Below, piece after piece: positions 1 to 7,373 of a DNA stretch of 12,189 bases. Under the pieces are notes generated by a model. That model was not told where the DNA came from and made no database searches. It saw only the letters and a list, made by a program, of their open reading frames with translations. The stretch spans positions 1 to 12,189 of the forward strand of contig DAIPYN010000037.1 of the NCBI GenBank assembly GCA_036782715.1, written 5' to 3'. The number at the start of each line of letters is the position of its first letter. The stretch's first letter is position 1. A program made the translations under genes and the position numbers. Source of the DNA: UBA3478 sp036782715. GTDB lineage: Bacteria; Bacteroidota; Bacteroidia; Flavobacteriales; Flavobacteriaceae.

Positions 1-998
1 GGTCCAATGTCTTAGGTTATGTAGGGAGTCAACCTCTCGTATTAGGGCCTTTAGTTAGCTTACCGATGCTTTACGCTTTATTTCGCAGAAAGTATTCGGA
101 TGCCTTTTCAAGAGCACTTTTATTTGTTTTGTTAGGTGTTCTTATCTTTTTCTTCCTGCAATCATTTAGAGTCTTTATACATAAACACTGGACAAGTATC
201 GTTTTGGTTCCTCTGATCATTTTAGCCTTTCCAGTAATAGAAAATCGTCAAAAACTAGCAGTCGTTTTTCGTCGATTGGCCAGAGTTTCTTTATTACTCT
301 TAGTACTTTTTAGAGTGTATTTAGTTTATGATTTTGTTCCCAAAAGTTTACCGATAAAGACCGAGCCATTACATGATTGGAAGGCCTGGGCCGAAAACGT
401 TCAAGAGCTTTCGAAGGGAATGAACGTAGTGTTTATCAATAGTTATGAAAATGCCTCTAGATATCAGTTTTATACGGGAGAACCGGCACATACCTTAAGT
501 ACCTATTATTTCAATAACACTCAATTTGATTATTGGGGTTATGAAGATTACTTCAGGGGAGAGCCCGTTTTTGTTGTGCATAATAAAAGAGGTCAAGAGT
601 TCTACCAAACCGTTGATGCTTCAAATGGGGCTCAAATACACTTCAGACGTTTTCGTCAGTTCAATGCACTAGACAAAATTCAGGTAACACCCATAACTAT
701 CGAATTAAGCGAGGATAAAACCCAACTAGTTGGAAAAATAAAAATTGAAAACCCTTATGATTTTGATATTCTCTCATCTAGAAGGGAGCCTGTCCAATTA
801 TTATTGTATTCATTAAAGGGTGAACGAGTTTTAGCAGAGCGAGTGCTTGTTAGTGATCTTGATATTGTTTCTAAGGAAGCATTGATTCTAAACTTTGAAG
901 TTGTCCTCCCTGAAATACAATCAGACACTCAGCTTCGCTTTAGCGTTAGTTCAGGGAATCTTCCCGGTACTATCAACAGCGAACGAATAAAAGTTTAA
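1..998 (+). CDS. GT39-like (ArnT/PMT-type) membrane glycosyltransferase, 3' part only
   Basis: The frame is open from the first complete codon at base 3, so the ATG at 66 is probably internal and the true start lies before the window; 331 residues are visible. The visible start (GSQPLVLGPL) and the following hydrophobic helices with a KHWT motif resemble the C-terminal membrane half of bacterial GT39/ArnT-like enzymes, which transfer a sugar from a polyprenyl-phosphate donor on the periplasmic face. After the last helix comes a soluble part of about 220 residues. It begins with a conserved-looking block (FINSYENASRYQFYTGEPA, then FNNTQFDYW) of a type I recall from Bacteroidota GT39 proteins. 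It ends in about 100 residues with alternating beta-like pattern, perhaps an immunoglobulin-like fold. Catalytic acidic loops lie upstream and cannot be checked. It is followed after 7 bp by mazG. The acceptor is unknown; the family call is fairly safe. Confidence 0.72.
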   Translation, partial: SNVLGYVGSQPLVLGPLVSLPMLYALFRRKYSDAFSRALLFVLLGVLIFFFLQSFRVFIHKHWTSIVLVPLIILAFPVIENRQKLAVVFRRLARVSLLLLVLFRVYLVYDFVPKSLPIKTEPLHDWKAWAENVQELSKGMNVVFINSYENASRYQFYTGEPAHTLSTYYFNNTQFDYWGYEDYFRGEPVFVVHNKRGQEFYQTVDASNGAQIHFRRFRQFNALDKIQVTPITIELSEDKTQLVGKIKIENPYDFDILSSRREPVQLLLYSLKGERVLAERVLVSDLDIVSKEALILNFEVVLPEIQSDTQLRFSVSSGNLPGTINSERIKV

Positions 999-1005
999 TA
1001 TAAGC

Positions 1006-1782
1006 ATGAATAGCAAGCACCAAGAATCACTAAAATCGATTGAGCGATTACTCCTAATTATGGATGACCTTAGGGCTCAATGTCCATGGGATAAAAAACA
1101 AACCATGCAAACCCTCAGAACGCTCACTATTGAAGAGACCTATGAGTTGGCTGATGCGATTATCGATGACGATATGCAGGAGGTTAAAAAGGAGCTAGGA
1201 GATTTACTTCTTCACATTGCCTTTTATTCAAAAATTGGAGATGAAAAAGGGTTATTCGATATCGGTCAAGTCGCAGAGGCTATTAGTGATAAGCTAGTAG
1301 ATCGACATCCTCATATTTATGGAGATGTTACTGTAGCTGATGAGGCTGAGGTGAAACGAAACTGGGAAAAATTAAAGCTTAAAGAAGGTAAAAAATCAGT
1401 GCTTGAAGGAGTACCGAGAAGTCTACCTGCTCTCGTGAAAGCTCAAAGAATTCAGGAAAAGGCTGCCGGTATTGGTTTTGATTGGGAACAGCCAGAACAA
1501 GTTTTTGATAAGGTTAGAGAAGAACTTCAAGAGTTTTCTGAAGAGGTGGCCAATCGCGATAAAGATCGAATGGAGTCTGAATTTGGAGATATTCTTTTTG
1601 CTCTGATCAATTATGCTCGATTCTTAAAAATTAATCCAGAAAACGCCCTTGAACGTACCAATAAAAAGTTTATTTATCGATTCCAATATTTGGAGGAAAG
1701 AGCAAGGGAAGAAGGTAAGTCATTATCAGAAATGACTCTTGATGAGATGGATGTATACTGGGAAGAAGCCAAACGCAAATGA
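1006..1782 (+). CDS. mazG: Nucleoside triphosphate pyrophosphohydrolase MazG
   Basis: Cytosolic house-cleaning enzyme that hydrolyses NTPs and dNTPs to the monophosphate and pyrophosphate, removing non-canonical nucleotides. At 258 residues it matches the full-length two-domain form (E. coli MazG is about 263). The N-terminal domain carries the metal-binding EExxE at residues 43-47 (EETYE) and ExxD at 63-66 (ELGD). The typical CPWD near residue 26 and the VDRHPHIYGD block at 98-107 are present. The C-terminal domain repeats the metal motifs as EELQE at 172-176 and EFGD at 192-195, so both halves look intact. The start ATG lies 7 bp after the glycosyltransferase stop and has no strong Shine-Dalgarno site, as is common in this phylum. 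Its stop overlaps the MATE start as ATGA, suggesting translational coupling. The identification is secure. Confidence 0.96.
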   Translation: MNSKHQESLKSIERLLLIMDDLRAQCPWDKKQTMQTLRTLTIEETYELADAIIDDDMQEVKKELGDLLLHIAFYSKIGDEKGLFDIGQVAEAISDKLVDRHPHIYGDVTVADEAEVKRNWEKLKLKEGKKSVLEGVPRSLPALVKAQRIQEKAAGIGFDWEQPEQVFDKVREELQEFSEEVANRDKDRMESEFGDILFALINYARFLKINPENALERTNKKFIYRFQYLEERAREEGKSLSEMTLDEMDVYWEEAKRK

Positions 1783-3164
1783 TAACTATATCTAAATATC
1801 TCAAGGAGGTTCCCTATAATTTCAAGCTAGCCTTCCCGGTAATCTTAGGAATGCTTGGTCATACTTTTGTGGCTTTTGCCGATAATATAATGGTTGGTCA
1901 ATTAGGCCCTACTGAACTTGCTGCTGTTTCTTTAGGAAATAGCTTCTTGTTTATCGCGATGTCACTAGGAATAGGCCTATCCACAGCGATTACTCCCCTC
2001 ATTGCAGAAGCCGATGGAAACGGAAAGATATTAGGGGTAAGAAAAGTGCTTCGCCATGGGTTGTGGATATGCACTGTAGTAGGAGTAGTACTTACGATTA
2101 TCATTATCACAGCCAGCCCTCTGATGAATAAAATGGGACAACCTAAAGAGGTGCTTGTTTTCGCTATACCCTTTTTATGGATTGTTGCGATCTCTCTAAT
2201 TCCCATGATGATTTTTCAGGCGCTAAAACAGTTGTGTGATGGGTTATCAAGAACCCGTATACCTATGTACGCCTCTTTAATAGGAAACCTGATCAATGTG
2301 TTATTCAACTATCTACTGATTTTTGGAAAGTTTGGCTTTCCAGAGATGGGAGTTATAGGAGCTGGTTTAGGAACCCTTATTTCGAGAATCGTCATGGTGA
2401 TTCTTTTGGTCATCTTCTTGCGCCTTGATTCATTCTATGATCCCTACCTAAATGCCCTTAATTTAAGATGGGTAAGTATAACCTTTTCTAAACGAATCTT
2501 AGCCTTGGGTTTACCCTCTTCTTTACAAGTATTTTTCGAAGTGACCTTGTTTACTTCTGCGATTTGGTTGAGCGGTATTTTAGGAACCCTTGATCAGGCG
2601 GCGAATCAAATCGCTTTAAATTTATCTTCAATGACCTACATGGTAGGAATGGGGTTAAGCGTGGCTGCCATGATTCGTGTCGGAAACCAACTTGGGCGCC
2701 GTGACTATCTAAAATTGAAAGAGGTAGCACAGTCTATATTTTTTCTCACCCTCTTATTGCAAATCAGCTTTGCTCTTTTCTTTTTAATCTTTAAAAACGA
2801 CTTGCCTCATCTTTATCTAGATAGTTCAGATGTAGAAAATGGAATCGACAATGCTTATGTTCTAGGACTAGCAAGTGTATTGCTTCTTTGGTCAGCCCTG
2901 TTTCAAATTTCAGATGGTATTCAAGTGGTAATTATTGGTGCACTTCGCGGAATGCAGGACGTGAGAGTTGCTGCTGTAATTACTTTTGTATCTTATTGGT
3001 TAGTAGGCTTTCCCATATCCTACTATCTAGGATTAAAAACGGATCTTGGTGCCGAAGGTATTTGGATGGGCTTGTTAGCTGGGCTCACTGTTTCTTCGAT
3101 ACTTTTGTATGTTCGATTTAATTATCTCGTAACCCATAAAATAAACGTTAATGTCACTACCTAA
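1779..3164 (+). CDS. MATE family efflux transporter (NorM-like)
   Basis: Inner-membrane multidrug and toxin extrusion antiporter of 461 residues, the usual length for the family, with about twelve hydrophobic segments in two halves. The N-terminus has the characteristic pattern of helix 1-2 (MLGHTFVAFADNIMVGQLG, then ELAAVSLGNS). The second half repeats it, with AANQIALNLSSMTYMVGMGL and a following RVGNQLGRRD. Family members export cationic drugs or metabolites in exchange for sodium ions or protons; the substrate here cannot be read from sequence. The start overlaps the mazG stop by 4 bp and the 3' end overlaps the next small gene by 14 bp, so it sits inside a compact operon. Whether it exports drugs or has a role linked to the neighbouring glycan genes is unknown. 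Confidence 0.94.
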   Translation: MITISKYLKEVPYNFKLAFPVILGMLGHTFVAFADNIMVGQLGPTELAAVSLGNSFLFIAMSLGIGLSTAITPLIAEADGNGKILGVRKVLRHGLWICTVVGVVLTIIIITASPLMNKMGQPKEVLVFAIPFLWIVAISLIPMMIFQALKQLCDGLSRTRIPMYASLIGNLINVLFNYLLIFGKFGFPEMGVIGAGLGTLISRIVMVILLVIFLRLDSFYDPYLNALNLRWVSITFSKRILALGLPSSLQVFFEVTLFTSAIWLSGILGTLDQAANQIALNLSSMTYMVGMGLSVAAMIRVGNQLGRRDYLKLKEVAQSIFFLTLLLQISFALFFLIFKNDLPHLYLDSSDVENGIDNAYVLGLASVLLLWSALFQISDGIQVVIIGALRGMQDVRVAAVITFVSYWLVGFPISYYLGLKTDLGAEGIWMGLLAGLTVSSILLYVRFNYLVTHKINVNVTT

Positions 3165-3375
3165 ATATCTTATTGCTGATAATTCTGATTTTCCAGAAGT
3201 TGTTTTTGTGGTTCACACTGAATTCCCTCGGTTTATTCTTAATGTGACCAACGATGAAATTCAATGGTTTGAGGATTTCTCTGAGGAAGATGAAGAACTA
3301 CTTCCCAAAGAGGCTGAAAACTTTGTGAAAGAAGCTTTAGAGTTTTATGATCGAGAAGTTGAGCGCAGCGAGTAG
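3151..3375 (+). CDS. Conserved-looking 74-residue acidic protein of unknown function
   Basis: Small soluble protein of 74 residues with no signal peptide or membrane segment. The N-terminal half looks folded and strand-rich (PKYLIADNSDFPEVVFVVHT, then FPRFILNVTNDEIQWFEDF). The C-terminal half is strongly acidic and probably helical (EDEELLPKEAENFVKEALEF). I recall similar short proteins in Flavobacteriia, but know no assigned function or domain. It is real rather than a shadow frame: it begins inside the last 14 bp of the MATE gene, ends 2 bp before the PAP2 start, and fills the space between the two. It is probably translationally coupled to the MATE gene. No function is proposed. Confidence 0.82.
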   Translation: MSLPKYLIADNSDFPEVVFVVHTEFPRFILNVTNDEIQWFEDFSEEDEELLPKEAENFVKEALEFYDREVERSE

Positions 3376-3377
3376 CT

Positions 3378-3932
3378 ATGGTTGAATTTTTACTAGAATT
3401 AGATCAAGGACTCCTTTTGTGGATTCAAAAGATGGGAAGCCCTTTTTGGGATCCTTTATGGTTTTTTATCACTAAAAAGGAGAATAGTATTCCCCTTTAC
3501 CTTCTCATACTATTGATCGCTTACCGTAAACTGGGAAGAGAACGTTTTTTATACCTCTTAGTTTTTATTGCCGCGCTAATTACTGTTTCTGATCAGGTAA
3601 CCAATTTATTTAAGAATGGTTTTATGCGACTACGTCCTTGTCATGATCCTGAAATGATACCATTGCTACGGGATTTAGATTATTGTGGGGGAAAATTCAG
3701 TTTCTTTTCAGGTCACGCATCTAACGGCTTTGCTTTTGCAACTTTTTTTATAGGAGTGTTGGGAAGATATATGCCTGTAGTTCGCTGGTTACTGTTATGG
3801 GCGTTTCTAATGGCCTTTAGTAGAGTCTATCTCGGCGTGCATTATCCGATAGATATCATTACCGGTGCATTTTTTGGTAGCTTTTGGGGAATTCTTTTTT
3901 CGAAACTATTTATCCGATATATTATTAAATAA
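3378..3932 (+). CDS. PAP2-family membrane phosphatase
   Basis: Integral membrane phosphatase of 184 residues with all three PAP2 signature blocks. These are K79-x6-R86-P87 (KNGFMRLRP), S111-G112-H113 (FSGH in place of the usual PSGH), and S148-R149-x5-H155-x3-D159 (SRVYLGVHYPID). His113 and His155 are the expected phosphotransfer pair. About five to six hydrophobic helices surround these motifs, which should face the periplasm. Members of this size include undecaprenyl-diphosphate phosphatases (PgpB/BcrC-like), phosphatidylglycerophosphate phosphatases and lipid A phosphatases; the sequence alone does not decide. The location between genes for lipid-linked glycosylation favours recycling of polyprenyl diphosphate or trimming of a lipid phosphate, which is inference. 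The stop codon TAA is in frame with the following GT39 gene. Confidence 0.93.
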   Translation: MVEFLLELDQGLLLWIQKMGSPFWDPLWFFITKKENSIPLYLLILLIAYRKLGRERFLYLLVFIAALITVSDQVTNLFKNGFMRLRPCHDPEMIPLLRDLDYCGGKFSFFSGHASNGFAFATFFIGVLGRYMPVVRWLLLWAFLMAFSRVYLGVHYPIDIITGAFFGSFWGILFSKLFIRYIIK

Positions 3933-3938
3933 GAGGGA

Positions 3939-5531
3939 TTGAAAGCAAAATCAACGATTTACTGGTTACTTTCATTGAGTATTCTCTATTTCTTTGGAAT
4001 GTTACTTCCTCTAATGGAGAATGATTCGGCACAATTTGCAGTCATGGCGAGTCGAATGGTTATCGAGAATGACTTTACTCACCTTTACAAAGGATCGCTT
4101 CCTTACCTTGATAAACCTCATTTACATTACTGGCTTGCCGCAATCAGTATGAAGTTATTTGGTATTCATGCATTTAGTTACCGTCTTCCCGGAGTTTTAT
4201 TGCTGTTTATTGGAGCTTACTTCGTATTCAAAACAACAAAGCTCTTATACAATGAAAGAACAGCTTATTTCAGTGGCCTTGTTTTTCTAGCCTCCCAAAC
4301 GATAATATTAGCAGGCTTTGATCTTCGAACTGATGCCGTTCTTACCGGGTTAGTCGCTTGGGCTATCTATCATCTCGCCCGCTATATCTATGATGAGAAT
4401 TTAAATCAACTTTTGTGGGGTGCTTTAATTGCTGGGTTTGCATTTGCTACTAAAGGACTAATTTCTATCGTAGTTATTGGGGGAGTAGTTCTTGCCCTTT
4501 TAAATGCCAAACAAAAGTGGAGTTTGCTATTTCGAGTTTCTACCCTTGGTGCACTGCTGGTATTTCTATTTTCACTTTTCCCCGTGCTTTACGCCTACTA
4601 CATACAATTCGACCTACATCCTGAGCTTGTCGTTAGAGGGGTTTCTAATCGTTCAGGTATTAAATTTTTATTTTGGGAGCAGAGTTTTGAGCGATTGAGT
4701 GGGGAAGGGTACGGTAAGACAGGTAATGATCCTTTCTTCTTTTTTCACACTTTTTTATGGGCTTTTATGCCCTTCTCTTTAGTTGGAATCGTGGGTCTAT
4801 ATAAAACGTTGAGATCGAAATCTTCAGAGGTGCCTGTTTTAAAGAGTTTGACCGTTGCTTTAGCACTATTACTAGGGTTAATGAGTTTAGCCCAGTTTAA
4901 GCTTCCTCACTATTTGAATGTTCTTTTACCCCTTATTACACTTGTTTTTGCTCCGGCAGTTTTACGATTAGTCGATCAAAAAATTGGGAAGTCTCTTTCT
5001 ATATTTACTTTCACGATCTATGGGATCGCCTCGGTTCTTATTTGTATACCCTTCTACGATTATGCAGCTGCAGGAGTTTTTCTGGGGTTAGTTATACTAT
5101 CATGGATGCTATACCATAAAAGAGTCTCTATGGTCTCTTGGCTGTTATCTGGTGTGCTTGCTTTTAATCTTCTCGCTTTTACCGTTTTTTACCCGAAACT
5201 ACTCGGTTATCAATCGGATATCTCCTTCAGCAAAAGATTAAATCTTCAAGGTGTGGAATTAGTAAATGCTACGAATAAGCACACGTGGAATTTAGATTTC
5301 TTTTTTCAAACCCATTTACCCGAACGTTCTGTAGATGAACTTGTTGATCGTCATGAGATTTATGTGCTGGTCGATATGGACACCTATCTAAGACTGAAGT
5401 CATTGCGTCCTGATGCTATAGAATATGCATCCGCTCCGCATTATAGAGTTACTAAGCTCTCTCTAAAATTTTTATCGCCTAGGACGAGGTCTTCTGCTAT
5501 CGAGGTTCGGAGAGTGGTTTGGTTACCATAG
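3939..5531 (+). CDS. Glycosyltransferase family 39 protein (ArnT/PMT-like)
   Basis: Polytopic GT-C glycosyltransferase of 530 residues. It has the family hallmarks in order: the first periplasmic loop with acidic residues (LMENDSAQFA, about residues 25-34), the DKPHLHYWL motif (about 61-69), a second acidic loop (DLRTDAVLTG, about 128-137), and KLPHYLNVLLPL (about 324-335). These enzymes take a sugar from polyprenyl phosphate and attach it to lipid A, protein or another envelope acceptor in the periplasm. The last roughly 100 residues are a small soluble tail. The start is a TTG at 3939, chosen because it keeps the first membrane helix; the next ATG (codon 21) would cut it. An AGAGGG lies just before the TTG, but only 1 nt away. 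The frame continues upstream only to the PAP2 stop. The 3' end overlaps the convergent flippase-like gene by 35 bp. Confidence 0.9.
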   Translation: MKAKSTIYWLLSLSILYFFGMLLPLMENDSAQFAVMASRMVIENDFTHLYKGSLPYLDKPHLHYWLAAISMKLFGIHAFSYRLPGVLLLFIGAYFVFKTTKLLYNERTAYFSGLVFLASQTIILAGFDLRTDAVLTGLVAWAIYHLARYIYDENLNQLLWGALIAGFAFATKGLISIVVIGGVVLALLNAKQKWSLLFRVSTLGALLVFLFSLFPVLYAYYIQFDLHPELVVRGVSNRSGIKFLFWEQSFERLSGEGYGKTGNDPFFFFHTFLWAFMPFSLVGIVGLYKTLRSKSSEVPVLKSLTVALALLLGLMSLAQFKLPHYLNVLLPLITLVFAPAVLRLVDQKIGKSLSIFTFTIYGIASVLICIPFYDYAAAGVFLGLVILSWMLYHKRVSMVSWLLSGVLAFNLLAFTVFYPKLLGYQSDISFSKRLNLQGVELVNATNKHTWNLDFFFQTHLPERSVDELVDRHEIYVLVDMDTYLRLKSLRPDAIEYASAPHYRVTKLSLKFLSPRTRSSAIEVRRVVWLP

Positions 5532-6396
5532 GCTTCCTAAAATGGAAGTAAATTCCAATAAGAGAAACTAGGGCGTTGACCACAAAAAAAGAGATCGATA
5601 AGGCCACAGCACCATTGGTCTCGACACCTAAAATCTGTGCTCCATAAAAGAAGGTGACTTCTCGTGCGCCAATGCCTCCAAGAGTTATGGGTAATACAGA
5701 TACGATAGAGGAGAGGGTAAATAGGAATAGATAGCTTAGGGTATGATCTGAAAGACTCAGACCTTCGAGTAGTACCCACGTCGCTATTATTTGTAATCCC
5801 TGGAGAATTAGAGAATAACCAACGGTTCGTAATTGGGTGCTTGCGTTGAAGCTAGTAGATTTCTTTATAATGTAATGAGCAGATATAGAGCCGATTACCC
5901 AAAGTGTAAAAACAGTAGCGATAGTAAACTGCTGTGACATGGACCAGGGGATTAAGGCCACAAATTGAGAGCTGTTTAGTATAAAGAAAATTAGACCAAA
6001 GAAGCCTAATGCGTATAAACCACCTATGCGGTCAATGAGAAGACATCCGATGATTGGCTTAATCGATTTTCTGGTCTGTTTCTGTATAGCATAGCCTTTA
6101 TATGCATCTCCTCCAATCCCTCCAGGAAGAAATAGATTGTAAAACATCCCTTGTAAATAGAGTTTCCAATGATATCCCGATGGCACTTCTGCACCTATAG
6201 ACTTAAATAGATTTAATAGTCTGAGGTGGGCGAGATACTTGGAACCGAGTACTAGGGTGAATGAAGTCAATAGAGTAAAGAGAGGAAGGCTGCTGAGGTA
6301 CTCAACGAAATCTCCCGTATTAATCGTGTTAAACACAAAATATAAGAGGAGACCGCTTACGATTACCTTTAGTGCGGTTATTGCCTTCTTTTTCAA
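5497..6396 (-). CDS. Flippase-like membrane protein, lysylphosphatidylglycerol synthase TM type (PF03706)
   Basis: Integral membrane protein of 299 residues with about eight hydrophobic segments. Family-typical motifs are clear: NLFLPGGIGGDAYKGY (about residues 87-102), DRIGGL (about 122-127), and LPITLGGIGAREVTFFYG near residue 240. This is the membrane domain found alone (UPF0104/AglD-like) or fused to aminoacyl-lipid synthases such as MprF; here no soluble synthase domain is attached. Stand-alone members are often beside polyprenyl-phosphate glycosyltransferases, and a role in lipid or lipid-linked sugar translocation has been proposed but is not proven for this branch. It starts 4 bp after the GT2 stop, so the two are very probably one operon. 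Its 3' end runs 35 bp into the end of the convergent GT39 gene. Confidence 0.9.
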   Translation of the reverse strand: MKKKAITALKVIVSGLLLYFVFNTINTGDFVEYLSSLPLFTLLTSFTLVLGSKYLAHLRLLNLFKSIGAEVPSGYHWKLYLQGMFYNLFLPGGIGGDAYKGYAIQKQTRKSIKPIIGCLLIDRIGGLYALGFFGLIFFILNSSQFVALIPWSMSQQFTIATVFTLWVIGSISAHYIIKKSTSFNASTQLRTVGYSLILQGLQIIATWVLLEGLSLSDHTLSYLFLFTLSSIVSVLPITLGGIGAREVTFFYGAQILGVETNGAVALSISFFVVNALVSLIGIYFHFRKPMVTKPLSEPR

Positions 6397-6400
6397 CAGA

Positions 6401-7369
6401 CTACCTTTGGATTTGATTCCCTACACTTATTCTACCAATGCGATAAGGTCGCTTATTTTGAGATTCGTAATAGGTTCTGATCAGCATTTCCATGATGATA
6501 CCTACCGTGAAGAGTTGTATACCTGCAAGTATAAATAGTAATCCGAAAATCAGTAACGGACGTTGTCCAATGTCGTTCCCAAAATAGAATTTTTCTACTA
6601 GTAGCCATCCGTTAATTCCCATTCCAATAAGAATGAGGAAAAACCCAAAAATTCCAAAAAGATGAATAGGACGTTGAAGATATTTGCGAATAAAGAGTAG
6701 AAGCATCATGTCTGCCACAACTTTAAAAACACGCTCTAATCCATATTTTGAAACTCCAGCATGTCTCGCGTGGTGCTTGACAGGAACTTGCTTTATTTGA
6801 GCACCTTCTAAGAAAGCTAGAAGAGTAATAAATCGGTGCATCTCACCGTAAAGATTCAAGTTCTTTGCAATGTCTTTTGAAAAGACCTTCAATGCACAAC
6901 CATTATCTTTAATGTCAAGACTTGTCACTTTTCTTACCAAGAAGTTGGCGATCTTAGAGGGGATCGTCTTTAACCAGGAATCTTTTCTTTTTTGACGAAT
7001 ACCTGTTACTAGATCATAGTGTTCGTTGATGGCCCAATGCAACATTTCGGGAATATCTGAAGGGTCATTTTGCAGGTCTCCGTCCATGGTGATGATGAAT
7101 TCTCCCTTGGCATAATCAATTCCAGCAGCAAGGGCTAAACTTTGCCCATAATTCTTTTTTAGTTCGATCAGATGAACAGATTCATCGCCCATTTTTTTAA
7201 TTACACGAACCGTTTCATCGGTTGAAAAGTCGTTCACATATACGATTTCATAACGATAACCTTCTAAGCTTTCTTGTATCTTCTCAGTAAGTAAGACTAC
7301 ATTGTCCTGTTCATTATATAAGGGGACAACAATAGAGAGAAGTTGGTCGGTAATTGGAGTTTTGCTCAT
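6401..7369 (-). CDS. GT2 glycosyltransferase, polyprenyl-phosphate sugar synthase type (DPM1/ArnC/GtrB-like)
   Basis: Membrane-anchored glycosyltransferase of 322 residues that probably transfers a sugar from a nucleotide donor to polyprenyl phosphate on the cytoplasmic face. The GT-A domain starts with IVVPLYNEQDNV (about residues 13-24). It has the NDFSTDE segment at 46-52 and the metal-binding DGD at 96-98 within MDGDLQNDP. The C-terminal part carries two hydrophobic helices (about residues 233-255 and 268-292), the layout of GtrB/ArnC-type enzymes. The product would be a donor for GT39 enzymes such as those encoded on the other strand nearby. It lies 4 bp after msrA and 4 bp before the flippase-like gene. 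Which sugar is used cannot be told; mannose, glucose and aminosugars are all possible. Confidence 0.93.
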   Translation of the reverse strand: MSKTPITDQLLSIVVPLYNEQDNVVLLTEKIQESLEGYRYEIVYVNDFSTDETVRVIKKMGDESVHLIELKKNYGQSLALAAGIDYAKGEFIITMDGDLQNDPSDIPEMLHWAINEHYDLVTGIRQKRKDSWLKTIPSKIANFLVRKVTSLDIKDNGCALKVFSKDIAKNLNLYGEMHRFITLLAFLEGAQIKQVPVKHHARHAGVSKYGLERVFKVVADMMLLLFIRKYLQRPIHLFGIFGFFLILIGMGINGWLLVEKFYFGNDIGQRPLLIFGLLFILAGIQLFTVGIIMEMLIRTYYESQNKRPYRIGRISVGNQIQR

Positions 7370-7373
7370 AAGG

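Noticed and set aside
66..68. ATG at 66 as the start of the first gene
   Set aside because: The frame is open to the window edge and the upstream codons already encode family-typical sequence, so the gene is a 5'-truncated part of a longer one.
1898..2206. A 102-residue minus-strand frame antisense to the MATE gene
   Set aside because: Composition is what the reverse of a membrane-protein gene yields; no motif, no ribosome site and no partner gene.
5533..5548. Hairpin CTTCC-TAAAAT-GGAAG just after the GT39 stop
   Set aside because: The stem is only 5 bp, A+T-rich in the loop, lies inside the flippase-like coding end and is not followed by a T run on either strand.
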